This document shows, one piece after another, positions 14,575 to 28,361 of a DNA stretch of 64,000 nucleotides (its first letter is position 1; every line of letters starts with the position of its first letter). Source of the DNA: Apostichopus japonicus (lineage: Eukaryota; Echinodermata; Holothuroidea; Aspidochirotida; Stichopodidae); contig NC_092581.1 of assembly GCF_037975245.1 (NCBI RefSeq), positions 5,361,501-5,425,500 on the forward strand, read 5' to 3'. Both the position numbers and the translations under genes were made by a program. Below the pieces are notes generated by a model. That model was not told where the DNA came from. It did no database searches and saw nothing but the letters and a program-made list of their open reading frames with translations.

Positions 14575-14665
14575 ATGTACCTTAGGTCGACAGTTTATGG
14601 TAAAAAAGTGTACCTTAGGTCAACAGTGTACCTTAGGTCGACATTTCAGTGTCGACCTAATGTTT
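14575..14665. repeat. Cluster of ACCTTAGGTCGACA motifs
   Basis: GTACCTTAGGT(C)(G/A)ACA occurs three times directly, and AGGTCGACA/TGTCGACCT forms a hairpin at about 14634-14658. One further copy is at 25260-25276. Confidence 0.7.
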
Positions 14666-14747
14666 TCACTACCATTTTAAGACACTTTTTTATTGTCGCA
14701 AATAGCTTTATAATGTTCTCCCTCCTCTAAAACGTTCATTTAAATAA

Positions 14748-14771
14748 ATATATATATATATATATATATAG

Positions 14772-14867
<96 letters not shown>

Positions 14868-14880
14868 TAACATACACATA
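14748..14880. repeat. (TA)n microsatellite
   Basis: TA tract with a few C or G interruptions. Confidence 0.93.
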
Positions 14881-14906
14881 TCTACATATACACGTATCTA
14901 TATACA

Positions 14907-14923
14907 TCAGCCTCCGCCGGGAT
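14907..14923. mobile_element. Tiny SINE family 2 remnant
   Basis: CAGCCTCCGCCGGGAT matches 18814-18829 with one substitution and sits beside a (TA)n tract, as the longer copies do. It is too short to be certain. Confidence 0.3.
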
Positions 14924-14949
14924 ATATGTACATTATGTTTATTAAACAC

Positions 14950-16550
14950 AATACATTGCTCATTTTAATATTATTGCATTTTGTATAAGCCGTTGATTCA
15001 TTACAACATCCTACACACTCTTGTTTCCCTCGAATCCAATCTTTTTTTTTTCCTTTAATGAAGGCAGCCGTATCTCCTCCTCATTGTACAGTCTCGCATT
15101 GATCAAAATAAGTCCTATCTAACGGAATAATTTCGAACATCTTGTCTCAAATAATCAGTGAAGTGTAAATTCAGAGACAGAATATCACAATATCTGCAAG
15201 GTCGATGACGTCAATTAGGTATGACGTCATCCGTTGTTACAAATCGCCGAGTATACCGCTGTCTATTATTTTGTGTTACAAGCTTGTCTTGATTTCAAAT
15301 ACGTGATGTATACGTGATGCAGCGAATGTTGAGTTATATATATATTGCAAGGATGATGATCACTTGTATTTTTAATTTAATAAGTTCTAGTTTCGCAGTT
15401 TGTCTTCCATATGTTAGCTTCCTTTACGTTTACGATTTTTTTCTTGGAGGGGGGGGGGGGTAGGTGGTGGGAGGGAAGCTCACAGACAACGCGCAATGGA
15501 GAGTTTTACTGTTGAGTTTTTAATTATGTGAAGCATGCATCAGTAAGCACACATGTTAGCGTATTACATGTGTAGTGCAAAACGTATCTAAGTAATGGCA
15601 ATGGCCGTGTACGTTGTGCTAATACACCGGCATAATTGCGGGATTATATTTTTTCAAAATACCGCATATAATATAGTATTTTGTTTGTTCTCTCTTTTTT
15701 GTTCTCTGTGACCCCCCCCCCCCTCCCTCTCCATTTTCTTCCTTCGCAAACCTTTGTAGTTTATTTACTAAATTGCATTATTCTTGATGAGGCCTGCTTT
15801 TAGTGGACTAAAGTAACGTGTTTATAAGTTCAATATATTATCATTACTTTAAATTATTAGCCAATATTATTGTACCATCATATACAGGAGTGACTGTAAA
15901 TTAAACGGTTAACTGCAGCCGTGGGGGAAATGAGCTTTTTCGCTCTTGGGTTGAATCATAATTTTATATTGTTACGTCTTTCATATATACTTAAAATTTT
16001 AAAATAAAGTAATTCTGTGTTTACCCTGGAAGAGTCTGTATATCCAGAGGTTCTTATTTCACTTTATCCTTCTTGTTGTCAATATTTAATGTATTTTGAT
16101 CGATATGGTCACTCAGATATCAAGATAGATACACACACGAGGCCTCACTATAAGCTCTGTCAAGGACAGAATTGCAAATCATTTTTTTGCAAGAAGGCTT
16201 ATAAATCTAATTTGTCTCAATCTCCAGCCAAAACGAAGACACGTTTCACATATGCAAAACGTGAAATTGGTTCGTGTTGTCTTTGATTAAATTTTACAGA
16301 AGTATGGTAAAGTACATTATTATTCTGTATTTTTATACACTTAAAGTCCCTGTATATAATGTACGTCTTCATATTTCAACGGTAAAATTATACTCCACAT
16401 TTTGGATGGGGCTATATTAATTAATAAAATATCTGGAATACCCTAACTTTCTTACTCTATAGCTTTGACAGTTTTACAACAATTTCAAATGTAATATGGA
16501 GATAAAATGATAATTATACAAGGACCTTTGTGTATAAACAGTTTCCATGG
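14950..16550. other. Gene-free stretch
   Basis: G run at about 15450-15461 and C run at about 15713-15723. No supported gene. Confidence 0.6.
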
Positions 16551-16655
<105 letters not shown>

Positions 16656-16696
16656 CCGGGCTCGGCTGTCTAACAACTCATTACTATGATGTAGAG

Positions 16697-17127
16697 CAGG
16701 GGTTACCTGACTGGGGTGTATGAAACCCAGGGGTGCGTGAGCCATGCATCCCAGGGGTTTCGTGAGACGTTTCTGAAAGTCAAAACTATAGTACTATATG
16801 TTGAACTAAAATCTGATATATCATATAATGTAGTAATGTACAAAAGTCAAACTCTTTTCGCGTTTCATACGCATATGTTGCCATAGTATAGTACCTTATA
16901 CCGTACATGTGATAAATAATTGAATTATGAAACAGAAACAGGCCGCGTGACTTTGGTGAAGTTGGTGTACGCATGACAGTACAATATTACACTATGAACT
17001 TGATCTTTTACGAAGCACTGTTATGCGTATATTATAGTATAATAATGACTCAGATCGTGTCTCGAAAAGTTGGGGGTTCGTGGACATCCACAGGGGATTC
17101 GTGGGGGATAAAGTTAGGGAAACCCTG
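16697..17127. mobile_element. hAT-type nonautonomous element, family B
   Basis: 431 bp. The left end CAGGGGTTACCTGAC and the right end GTTAGGGAAACCCTG are inverted repeats. Flanks ATGTAGAG (16689-16696) and ATCTAGAG (17128-17135) form an 8 bp duplication with one mismatch. The G-rich terminal parts are typical of small hAT elements. Confidence 0.82.
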
Positions 17128-17135
17128 ATCTAGAG

Positions 17136-18699
17136 ATTCTTATGTTGCTAGAGTTAGCAAACGGTTGTAAGTAACAACCTAGCAGTCATGAGTCTGTGTT
17201 CTATTGCTTCAGTTCTTTCCTTACTACGTTTACTTCAAACATTCCTTCTCTCATGATCCTTTATTTATAAGTTATTCATTTAATCATTCATTCATTTATC
17301 ATTCATCACTCTATATCAAATTCGTGTTCCAGTACGGTAACTCACCAGCAAATTTAGCAAAGAAGAATTCAATTTTGATTGAGATTTGACGCATTTGTCT
17401 GTTTTTTTTTTCCTTTCTCGAATGTAAGTGGACATTTAGCCAAGGTGACATAGCGCAGAATTTTGGAAATTTGCCGGTAATTCATAATTATATAAAATAG
17501 AAATTTTGGGTAGAAGATCTATACGTGCTGCCTCATTATGTTACAAGGTCTTCACATAAAAGATATGTTAAAACTATAGAATATTTCTTTAACGCAAATT
17601 TAATGATGGCGCCAGTCCATTACACGAGACCCAGTCAAATAATAATGTTAATCAAGTTTCTGTCATTAGTCTAAAAACTATTCCAAGATATATTCTGAAA
17701 GTTTCAAGTAAATCATGACAGGAGAATCATGTTGAAATCTTCATGTCATTTGACCTATAAGCAAGATAGCAGTGCAATGTGAATATGTTATTCGAAAATG
17801 AATTAGTAAAAGATGATATGTTTTCCAATTCCATATCTTGCTTCTGAGGATATTCTGAGACGTTATGGTCTACGTGTTAAACTAAGTAGTTCAGTCACTT
17901 TGATTGATGAGCCTGTGGTAGGCCTATTTATACAGTGATCCTTCATAAACACCCACACAATGTAGCAATGTCACATAATTTTTGTGTGTGTATGTTTTTG
18001 TATGTGTAAAATCGTTCAAAACACGGAAACTAAACATTATTTCGTGCACTCTGTGCCAACTTAATAATGGCACAAACGGCGCCCCAACAAACAAGGTCTT
18101 GAAAATCCCCAGTCCTCTAACATCACGACTGTTGTCGTTTAGAATACGTGTATAGTATGTATCACTATGCCATTGAATAGGCAACAAACTCCACAATTAC
18201 ACGTGATCTTTGTATTGGATTACCTTACAGGCCACTATCTAATTCGATAGAAACTGAAATATAACATTGTATATCAACCCTCATACTCTGCTGAGGTTTT
18301 CAGTATTTTCCGAGCATTTCGCTCTGCAAAGAAAGCAGACTGTACCTTTAAGGAGTATATCCGACCTCCTGTGTTTCACAACAATGCACTTGTTCATATA
18401 AAAGGGTTTAATATTAAGCAATTATGGAAATGTAATCTTTAGAAAGCAAAATATACAAGGATGATATTTTAGCGGAGAAAGTAGTAACTTACAAGCTATA
18501 TAGATCAAATTTAGCATTAGAAAAACATGCTGATTTGAAACACGTTACGGTGGATCCAATATGCATGTGGTTTTAATGGAACTGGCTAAGTGCGAAGAAC
18601 ACAAACAGATTCAAGGTGCGTGGTCTTATTATCGTCGTTCCTTATTTCACGGTTATTTCTAACAGTATTAGAACTCTTCATTATATTCATGAAATCTTC
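17136..18699. other. Gene-free stretch
   Basis: Only the 38-bp dispersed motif at 17877-17914 is notable. Confidence 0.6.
17877..17914 (+). repeat. 38-bp dispersed motif, copy 1
   Basis: ACTAAGTAGT, then CAG, then CACTTTGATTGATGA. Near-identical copies are at 28065-28103 (minus) and 43322-43360 (plus). Confidence 0.65.
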
Positions 18700-18764
18700 A
18701 TTATATATATATATGTATTCATATGTGTGTGTGTGTGTGTCTGTATATATATATATATATATAT
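18700..18764. repeat. (TA)n and (TG)n tract
   Basis: Short TA, TG and TA blocks forming the tail side of the SINE family 2 fragment. Confidence 0.85.
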
Positions 18765-18766
18765 AA

Positions 18767-20867
<2,101 letters not shown>

Positions 20868-21055
20868 CCATTAATCGCAAATATTAGCAACTCCAATATT
20901 TTTATTGCATGTGAGATGCTCGTTTTTGTTAATTTATGGTAATTTATGCATTTCAATGCGGGCAAAATTTGCAACTTTGTGAAAAACGAGCAGGTACTTG
21001 ATACATACATTAGGATGGGTCAACAACCTAGCTTGGAGAGGCATACCAGCAGTCC
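20868..21055. repeat. Dispersed repeat, first copy
   Basis: About 185 bp from CCATTAATCGCAAATATTAGC to GAGGCATACCAGCAG. A diverged direct copy lies at 21338-21516 (shared words include TTTATTGCATGTGA and GGTAATTTATGCATTTCAA). Confidence 0.8.
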
Positions 21056-21337
21056 GGCCTTACATCACTGCTAAAAATGTATATGTATATAGAACAAGGC
21101 GGGAGTCCACGCTTGGAATAAGTTACAAAAACGTGCATACGATTAGATACGACTATGAAACATAATTGCTGACTTTTCAGCATGGTAAAGAAGAAGGGAA
21201 AGGCCGAAGAACGAAATTTAGAAGGGCATGAAATATGCTTAAATTAGGTTTGAAGTTCAGTGTTCGTGCACGTTGTGGTGGTGGGTTGGGGTGGGGAGGG
21301 GGGGGGGGGGTGATTTGCATCGGGGAAAAGGGAGACA

Positions 21338-21516
21338 CCATAAATCACAGACATAAGCAACTCCAACATGTTTATTGCATGTGATATGATCGCTTTTGTT
21401 ACTTCATGGTAATTTATGCATTTCAAAGCAATAATTGCAACTTTGTGGAAACCAGCAAGAACTTGATACAGACATTAGTATACGGGTGACCAACCATGGG
21501 GAGGCATGTCAGCCGG
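21338..21516. repeat. Dispersed repeat, second copy
   Basis: Direct copy of 20868-21055. The pair is separated by about 280 bp containing a G run. Family unknown. Confidence 0.8.
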
Positions 21517-24500
21517 CGTGGTGGTGGTTGGGGTTGGGGGATGGGGGAAGGTTGTCATTGGGAGATGTGGAACGCTGACAAAATCGGGTGTGTTCGAACA
21601 AACGCTGCGCTGCGCCTCGCCCCCCCCCACCCCATTCACAAACCTCAGCTATGCTATATTAGGTTGGATTTTTATTTGTCTCGCCAACCGCCCTCACAGC
21701 TTCATGTGCGGACAAAAGTCATATACTTACGTCACAGAGTATAGTTTCATATTTAAGATAAGGATCTCATTGCCTACCACTGGAATATCCTATAAATACT
21801 ACGGTATACTTTAATTGTCGGTACCACTAACAACAAATCATTATATACATTAAGCTCTAAATGGATGAGCTGTACATAAATATTCGTTGTACGTTGCAAC
21901 AGGAAGATTTAACATCTCTCTACAGGTTGCAAGCATGCATGGCTGCTTTAAGATGCATTTGTAGCTTTGAGAACACCACAGCCGACTATACACTCATGTG
22001 AGTTTGACATTTTCCATGCACGGGGGGGGGGGGGTGGTGTGGGGGAGACATATAGAACCGTCTCATTGCTATAGATATATAATATCTGATGTTATAATAA
22101 ATCATCTTCTGTATGTTTACACCAGAGGCCTCTGTAATTATTCATGGCTAAAAACAAACTATTACCATCATAAATAAACTTCAAGATTTCCCGTGAAGTG
22201 GCTTATACTCACTTACAATGTCATAAGACACCCTACCAGGAACTTAAAGATAAGGAAGAAAAAAGAGCATGACGGTAAGTATCAATTTCAATTGACATAT
22301 CCTAGATACATAAATTGATGGTATTGATGCATGGAGTATCTTGTATGAAGCTCGCAAGGTTTTTATTCGCCATAACATATAGGTCACTATATATCCGTGT
22401 ATCGGTTCAATAAATTAATCGGCTGATATGACCGGTATCGGTATGACGATATACCGGTGCAATGTCGGTATCGTTATAAGGTGAATTGCTGATAATAGAC
22501 AAGGAAATGACATTGGCATGTTAGAAAAGAAGTACCCCTGGGGGGGGGGGGTTAACCGGGTAATCGTGAAATTGTTTTATGATATCAGGGTAGGAAACAG
22601 AAATATAAAAGTGGTCCTTGAGGCTTGAGGGAGCACAGCTCCCGGTCAGTTTCTTGTCAAGCTGATTACGTAATAGCCCTAGTATTTTTTTATTATTTTT
22701 TTATTTGTATAACAGAGACGTAGCTAAGAAATTGTAATCAGATGTAAACGCACTGTAACAACGGACCGATAAAATTGTATTCCATCACTTTCACCAACAT
22801 GATGTATATTATTCACATATACAGTCTGTCTACAGTGTAAAAAGAATCCAAACAGGTACGGATCCAGAGGTATGGGTGTACTCCACACTCTCCCCCCACT
22901 CCCTCCCCTTCCCCGTCCCCGCCCTTCTTAAACCTCACGTAATTGTAGGTTAGTAGAAGGTTTCAACGATGCCAGGGCCACACCCCTCCTTGATAAAATC
23001 AGGAATCAGCCCCTGCCAAAGGCGAGGTTTTTGTGCCCTTACTTTGAGTGTTTGGGTTGGTGTGTGCGTGTATCTGTTTGTCTGACGGAAAGACACCCCA
23101 CCCACCCATCCACCCCACCCACCATACCTGCCTCACCCACCCCACCCAACCACCCTTCACCTTACTCCAATTAAAGGGCACTCGGCAGTGAAGAATACCA
23201 AAGTTAACCTAAATGCTAATGTTGCTATGTGAGGATTCGCCTCACATTGTAGCGATATAAATATCCTATCATTATAGTACCACCGTGCATAGGCATATAT
23301 ACGGCACTTAATGTGTCATTAAACGGATAATACAGAATGCATTAGCATGTTCTATAGCTGGATGTCTCATCGTTACTTTAAGTATTGTATACGTTTGTAC
23401 ATCTCATCAAGTTTAACACCTCTCTTGATATTCAAGGCGATATTTCCAGCAGAAATGACCTCAAATTGAGTGTAATCGCTATCATGATTCAGTCCATCAC
23501 GATGAGTGGGAATGACGTTAGAAATTTTGAAAACAGATGTTTCTAAATCTATTGAATGGACGGAGATAAATAAATGTATACCATAAGTTAATCCTGATTA
23601 ATGCAGTAGTTCGGCTTTATTTACATAATAAGTAGCTCTGTGAAGTGTGTACTACTTTAAATCGGAAGTGTTAATCTTGGAGAGGCCGACTTTGATTGTA
23701 TATAGGAAATGGTAAAAACAATAAGAGAGGGATTATTTTCGTCTCTACCAATTTAGAGAGAAATTCATCTAAAGGTGAGCAATAACAGAAAAATATAGTA
23801 GGAAACTGTAATGTATAAACTGTTCAGTTTTTCAAAATTTTCAAATTTTATTTCACAAACACACCACACCCACACCCCCACACACGCAAACAGACTTAAA
23901 TTCTCTTGATTTAAATGAATCTAGTACATATTGGCACTTATTCAATGGATTGAGAGACAAACGTAGATATTTCGGTCAAGGAAAATCCATCTTATTGGCG
24001 TGATCATGAAATCGTGTGAGTTGCTCTTGTGTAATAGAACCTTAAAGGTCGTGGAAAATTGGAAAGAACTTCTAGATGTCGAAGTGAAAAGCGATAACCA
24101 AAACTCACGTGCCTCAAAAGTTTCAAGTGCCCATTAGTTATAAATTAAAATATACTTGAACTAAATTTGCCTTACTGTGAAACTTTTAAGTTAGTTTCAC
24201 CATGAGCTTTCTGCTTTTTTTTTTCACTATCATTAAAGCTGCATTTATTCCTATTATTCTAAAATACATGAAAATGTTTTGTTTTATTGTTATAATCGTA
24301 GGTGAACGACCTCGAACGACGAGGTTGTCTAAATAAAACACAGCAGGCTACAACTTCATTAAGTGGGCACCACTTATTGTGAAAATGAATAAAACATAAA
24401 TATTTCGGTTGTTAATTACATATAAAACTCGACCCCGATCTTATCTTAACCATTGGTGATTTCGTCCCGTAGCTCATGTAACAACAATTTCGTTGCATTA

Positions 24501-24591
24501 ATTACATTTGAATTTCAAATTTCACAGCGTGGCTCACCGCGGACTAGTCACAGTACATCTTGATAAGAAGGCATATACATATGTATATACA

Positions 24592-24595
<4 letters not shown>
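21517..24595. other. Gene-free stretch
   Basis: G runs at about 22022-22034 and 22540-22550, CGGTAT words at about 22430-22470, and the CCCACC tract. No gene seen. Confidence 0.6.
23095..23160. repeat. CCCACC-rich tract
   Basis: Many CCACCCACC units on the plus strand. The minus strand has repeated GGGTGGGTGG and could form G-quadruplexes. Confidence 0.7.

Positions 24596-24669
<74 letters not shown>
24596..24669. repeat. (TA)n microsatellite
   Basis: About 74 bp of TA. Confidence 0.95.
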
Positions 24670-24671
<2 letters not shown>

Positions 24672-25185
24672 TCCTTCTCTACACATTACTCAAGTAACAT
24701 TAGCTTTAGTATTTTGAAATATTCAATATTTGAAAATAAGTAAATATCTAAACGAATATTTATGGTAAAAGGCTAAATTGAGCAAACAGCTCTAGAATAA
24801 GTGGGAAAATATAAGATGGCTTTCAAAAATTGGATGATGAATATCTGTTTTCTGTTTGAAAAGTTATAGTATTGACATTTATGCCGTAGTGGCAGTTTGA
24901 TGCATCACAGAGTAACATGCCAAAAGAATTTGACAGATTATCTGTTAAAATGAGAACTTGAAAGAGCAGTGGCTCAACCTCTCGCGAAACTCACCAGACC
25001 GTGGCGAATGCAACGCTTCTGTTGCAATGTTATTACATTTGTCGGCAATATCGCCTGACTGTAAACATATTACGTGTTGATATACCAGAGAAATCCTCGC
25101 TGAACTGAAATAATAAATCCCATTTATCTGACATTTGAAAAAACTTCATCTCATGTTGAAAAAGAAAACCCCCAAGTCTCTAGAG

Positions 25186-25186
<1 letters not shown>
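24670..25186. other. Gene-free stretch
   Basis: Nothing recognisable. Confidence 0.6.
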
Positions 25187-25247
<61 letters not shown>

Positions 25248-25275
25248 ACTATGGATCCTACCTTAGGTCGACAGT

Positions 25276-25310
<35 letters not shown>
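25187..25310. repeat. Two (TA)n blocks split by CCTTAGGTCGACAGT
   Basis: TA at 25187-25247 and 25279-25310. The spacer carries ACCTTAGGTCGACAGT, also found near 14577-14645. Confidence 0.9.
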
Positions 25311-25313
<3 letters not shown>

Positions 25314-25619
25314 GATGATATATGTATCCTCTAAACATCAGTCCAATAAAGGAGGCCTAAGAATAATTATGGAAATAAGGGGATTCAGTTACATCCATAT
25401 ATAATTAATGAGCTTCTTATGCCCATGCGAGCACATATTTAGTTTCCCTCGTTATAGGCGCTTTTTGAAATTAAAAACAGATGAGAGATATATAGTTTGC
25501 ATGTTTGAACCCTTATCTTATGGCAACAAGACTACACCATTGATAGTATATAAACTTTATATGTATTATGTGAACGGAACAGCCGGATCTTGTGAAAGTA
25601 AAATTACTTTATCAACACT

Positions 25620-27020
25620 GTGGTAACGCCAATTTTGAAGAAACCGGGGGCGGAGAATGTTTTCAGCAACTACCGACCTGTGAGTAACCTTCCGTTTCTG
25701 TCAAAATTGGTGGAAAGAGCAGTTGTTGGACAGCTTCAACTACATTTATCGAACAACAATTTACTACCTCCTAATCAGTCTGCATACAGGCAGTTTCATA
25801 GTACTGAGACCTCACTACTCAAAGTTCAGTCGGATATGCGGCTGGAGTTCGACAGGCAGAAAGTGGTTCTTCTCGTCATGTTAGACCTCAGCTCTGCCTT
25901 TGACACCATCGATCATAGGATATTGTTAAAGACTATTGAATCACATCTTGGGGTGTTTTCCACAGCCCTGTGTTGGTTTAAATCATATCTCGAAAGACGC
26001 ACCCAGCAAGTTATGGTAAATAACAAGCTGTCCAAATCATATCAACTGAGATTTGGCGTTCCACAAGGCTCGTGTTTGGGACCCGTTCTGTTCACGGTTT
26101 ATGCTGCACCGGTTCTCGAGATTATTGAACGCCATTTACCTAGTGCTCAAGGATATGCCGATGATCACCAACTGTACATTGGATTCAAACCAGACTCTCG
26201 TGCTCAGGAGGAATTCGCAGTGACTGCTTTGCAGGAATGTATCTCCGATGTAAGACACTGGATGCTGACCAATAAACTGAAAATCAATGACAGTAAAACT
26301 GAATTCATCATATTGGGTGGTAGGCAACAATTAGAAAAAGTTACCATTAGTGATATCACTGTTGGTGATGCACAGATTACACCATGTTCCAAAGTGCGAA
26401 ATCTAGGTGTTATTTTTGATGAGAAGTTATCTATGGACCAACATGTCTCGAAAGTTTGTAGTGTTGCATATTATCATCTTCATAATATTGCTCGTATTCG
26501 TGACTATCTCACTCATGAGGCTGCTTGTTCACTCATTCATGCCTTTATTACTAGCCAAATTGATTACTGTAACAGTCTGATGTATGGTGCTCCCGCTTAT
26601 TTGATCAATAAATTGCAACGTGTTCAGAATTCTGCTGCTAGACTTGTTCTAGGTCTTAAAAAATCTGATCACATTACACCTGCTCTCATAGACTTACATT
26701 GGCTTCCTGTGCAGCTCCGTATTCATTTTAAAGTTCTCTTGATTGTTTTTAAAATTCTACATGATATGGCTCCTGAATATCTTGGTGAGTCGATTGAACT
26801 GCGTCACAACAGTACCTACCGCCTGAGGTCCAATGATGCTTTTATGTTGAGTACCCCGAGTTACAGGTGCACCACTTTCGGTGGACGTGCATTCCACGTC
26901 TATGCACCTAGGTTGTGGAACTCCCTTCCGCTGACACTTCGTTCACAACATAGTCTTACTATTTTTAAGAGAGATTTGAAAACTCACCTTTTTACTCAGT
27001 TTTTAAACAATAGTTCTTAA
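25620..27020 (+). CDS. Reverse transcriptase domain of CR1/L2-like retrotransposon (N-terminally truncated)
   Basis: The frame is open for 466 codons and begins at a GTG, because the true start is lost; it is the C-terminal half of a longer ORF2. RT blocks in order: NYRPVSNLPFLSKLVERAV, MLDLSSAFDTIDH (first catalytic Asp), GVPQGSCLGPVLF, GYADDHQLY (catalytic YADD), KLKINDSKTEF, and VRNLGVIFDEKLSMD. The C-terminal part has YCNSLMYG, LQRVQNSAARLV and DLHWLPVQLRIHFK, and ends with FKRDLKTHLF, all typical of CR1/L2. No frameshift or internal stop occurs after 25620, which suggests a fairly recent insertion. It cannot transpose by itself without the endonuclease half. Confidence 0.9.
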   Translation: MVTPILKKPGAENVFSNYRPVSNLPFLSKLVERAVVGQLQLHLSNNNLLPPNQSAYRQFHSTETSLLKVQSDMRLEFDRQKVVLLVMLDLSSAFDTIDHRILLKTIESHLGVFSTALCWFKSYLERRTQQVMVNNKLSKSYQLRFGVPQGSCLGPVLFTVYAAPVLEIIERHLPSAQGYADDHQLYIGFKPDSRAQEEFAVTALQECISDVRHWMLTNKLKINDSKTEFIILGGRQQLEKVTISDITVGDAQITPCSKVRNLGVIFDEKLSMDQHVSKVCSVAYYHLHNIARIRDYLTHEAACSLIHAFITSQIDYCNSLMYGAPAYLINKLQRVQNSAARLVLGLKKSDHITPALIDLHWLPVQLRIHFKVLLIVFKILHDMAPEYLGESIELRHNSTYRLRSNDAFMLSTPSYRCTTFGGRAFHVYAPRLWNSLPLTLRSQHSLTIFKRDLKTHLFTQFLNNSS

Positions 27021-27145
27021 CATCGTTTTAGTTATTAATTGTTAATTATTATATTCATATGTAGTTTTACTATTGTACAGCGTTTTAGAATGTATTTTAC
27101 AGATTTAACGCTTTATAAATTAATAAATTTGAATTTGAATTTGAA
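25620..27145 (+). mobile_element. 5'-truncated CR1/L2-like non-LTR retrotransposon
   Basis: It holds a reverse transcriptase reading frame at 25620-27020, a short 3' UTR, and a 3' end with tandem TTTGAA units at about 27128-27144. The apurinic endonuclease and 5' region are absent: an in-frame stop lies at 25599-25601 and no upstream homology is visible. CR1/L2 elements typically end in short tandem repeats and are usually 5'-truncated, which fits. No convincing target duplication is seen. Clade assignment (CR1 versus L2) is from motif style only. Confidence 0.85.
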
Positions 27146-28236
27146 CACTTCTGATGTTGCCAACATCATCCATCCAAAAATACGGTGCACTTATGGAGTC
27201 AAAAATTTGATATTTTTTAACGCGGGCTGCTTGGTTCTTGATTTTCCAAAGTCTTTACAAAGTATTCATAAACTGCTTAGAATTGCACTTAATTAATAAA
27301 TTTCAGACAATAAAATGCACTGTTTTTCGTCACTAAATGAATTTTAATTTATAATGAAAAAGTAATTAGCAATTACGTAAAAACCAAGTAATTAACGAAT
27401 TTCATAGGTTTCGTATAGCATTCAGTTACGCATTTCTTCCAGCATAGTAATAAAATTTTGCTTTCCTGCATACACAGATTTTTAAAACAACTAAACCCTG
27501 ATCTTATCTGTTCTCTCTCTGCCTTTGCGGGTGTGTATGTGCGTTTGAGGGGATCTAGAGGGCCTCTAGTCACTGCGTGTGGGGTGGGGGTGAGGGGGGG
27601 GGAGACGGGGAAACCCATCTTAACACGATTAAAAAAAAAATTTCTTTAAATTTGAAGGCGCTATATAACATTTCCGTTCTGTCAAACCAGATGCTTCACA
27701 AGAGCCCTTAGTATACAACAGTGTACTTTAGCAGGTACATTTATAGAATACATTGGATATGAAATTTGGACTGAAATTATGCATTGACAAATCACCGGTA
27801 GGCCTACTTCTAAATTGTACTTGTTATAGGTTAGTATATAGAAATATAGTTTGCGCAAGGGACATTACGTGCACAACTAACTTGAGTGAATGCCACGGTG
27901 GGAATTGGAATATAATTAGTCATATATGTGCGTGTTTACATAAAATACAGCGGTTTTCTTTAAAAGGTGATGTTGGGCACAAAAGCTTCATTTGACAAAA
28001 AAAAAAAGCATTAATGTCAGTCTTGGTTGCAGATACCACTTTGAGAAATGACACATTAAACAAATGAGACTCATCAATTAAAGTGCCTGGACTACTTAGC
28101 CTAACACAAATGCCATTGTGTCAGTTTCTCAGCTCAGTAAAAACACGAACAGCACCCAGTATAGGAAAAAGATAGGACTCTTTTTACAGCCTCAGCTATA
28201 GAATGACTTGTTTTCATTGCATTGCAAATGTATCAA

Positions 28237-28240
<4 letters not shown>
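27146..28240. other. Gene-free stretch
   Basis: G-rich patch at about 27580-27610; copy 2 of the 38-bp motif is inside. Confidence 0.6.
28065..28103 (-). repeat. 38-bp dispersed motif, copy 2
   Basis: Minus strand: GGCTAAGTAGT, then CAG, then CACTTTAATTGATGA. Confidence 0.65.
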
Positions 28241-28319
<79 letters not shown>

Positions 28320-28322
28320 ATA

Positions 28323-28360
<38 letters not shown>
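28241..28360. repeat. (TA)n microsatellite
   Basis: About 120 bp of TA with few interruptions. Confidence 0.95.
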
Positions 28361-28361
<1 letters not shown>

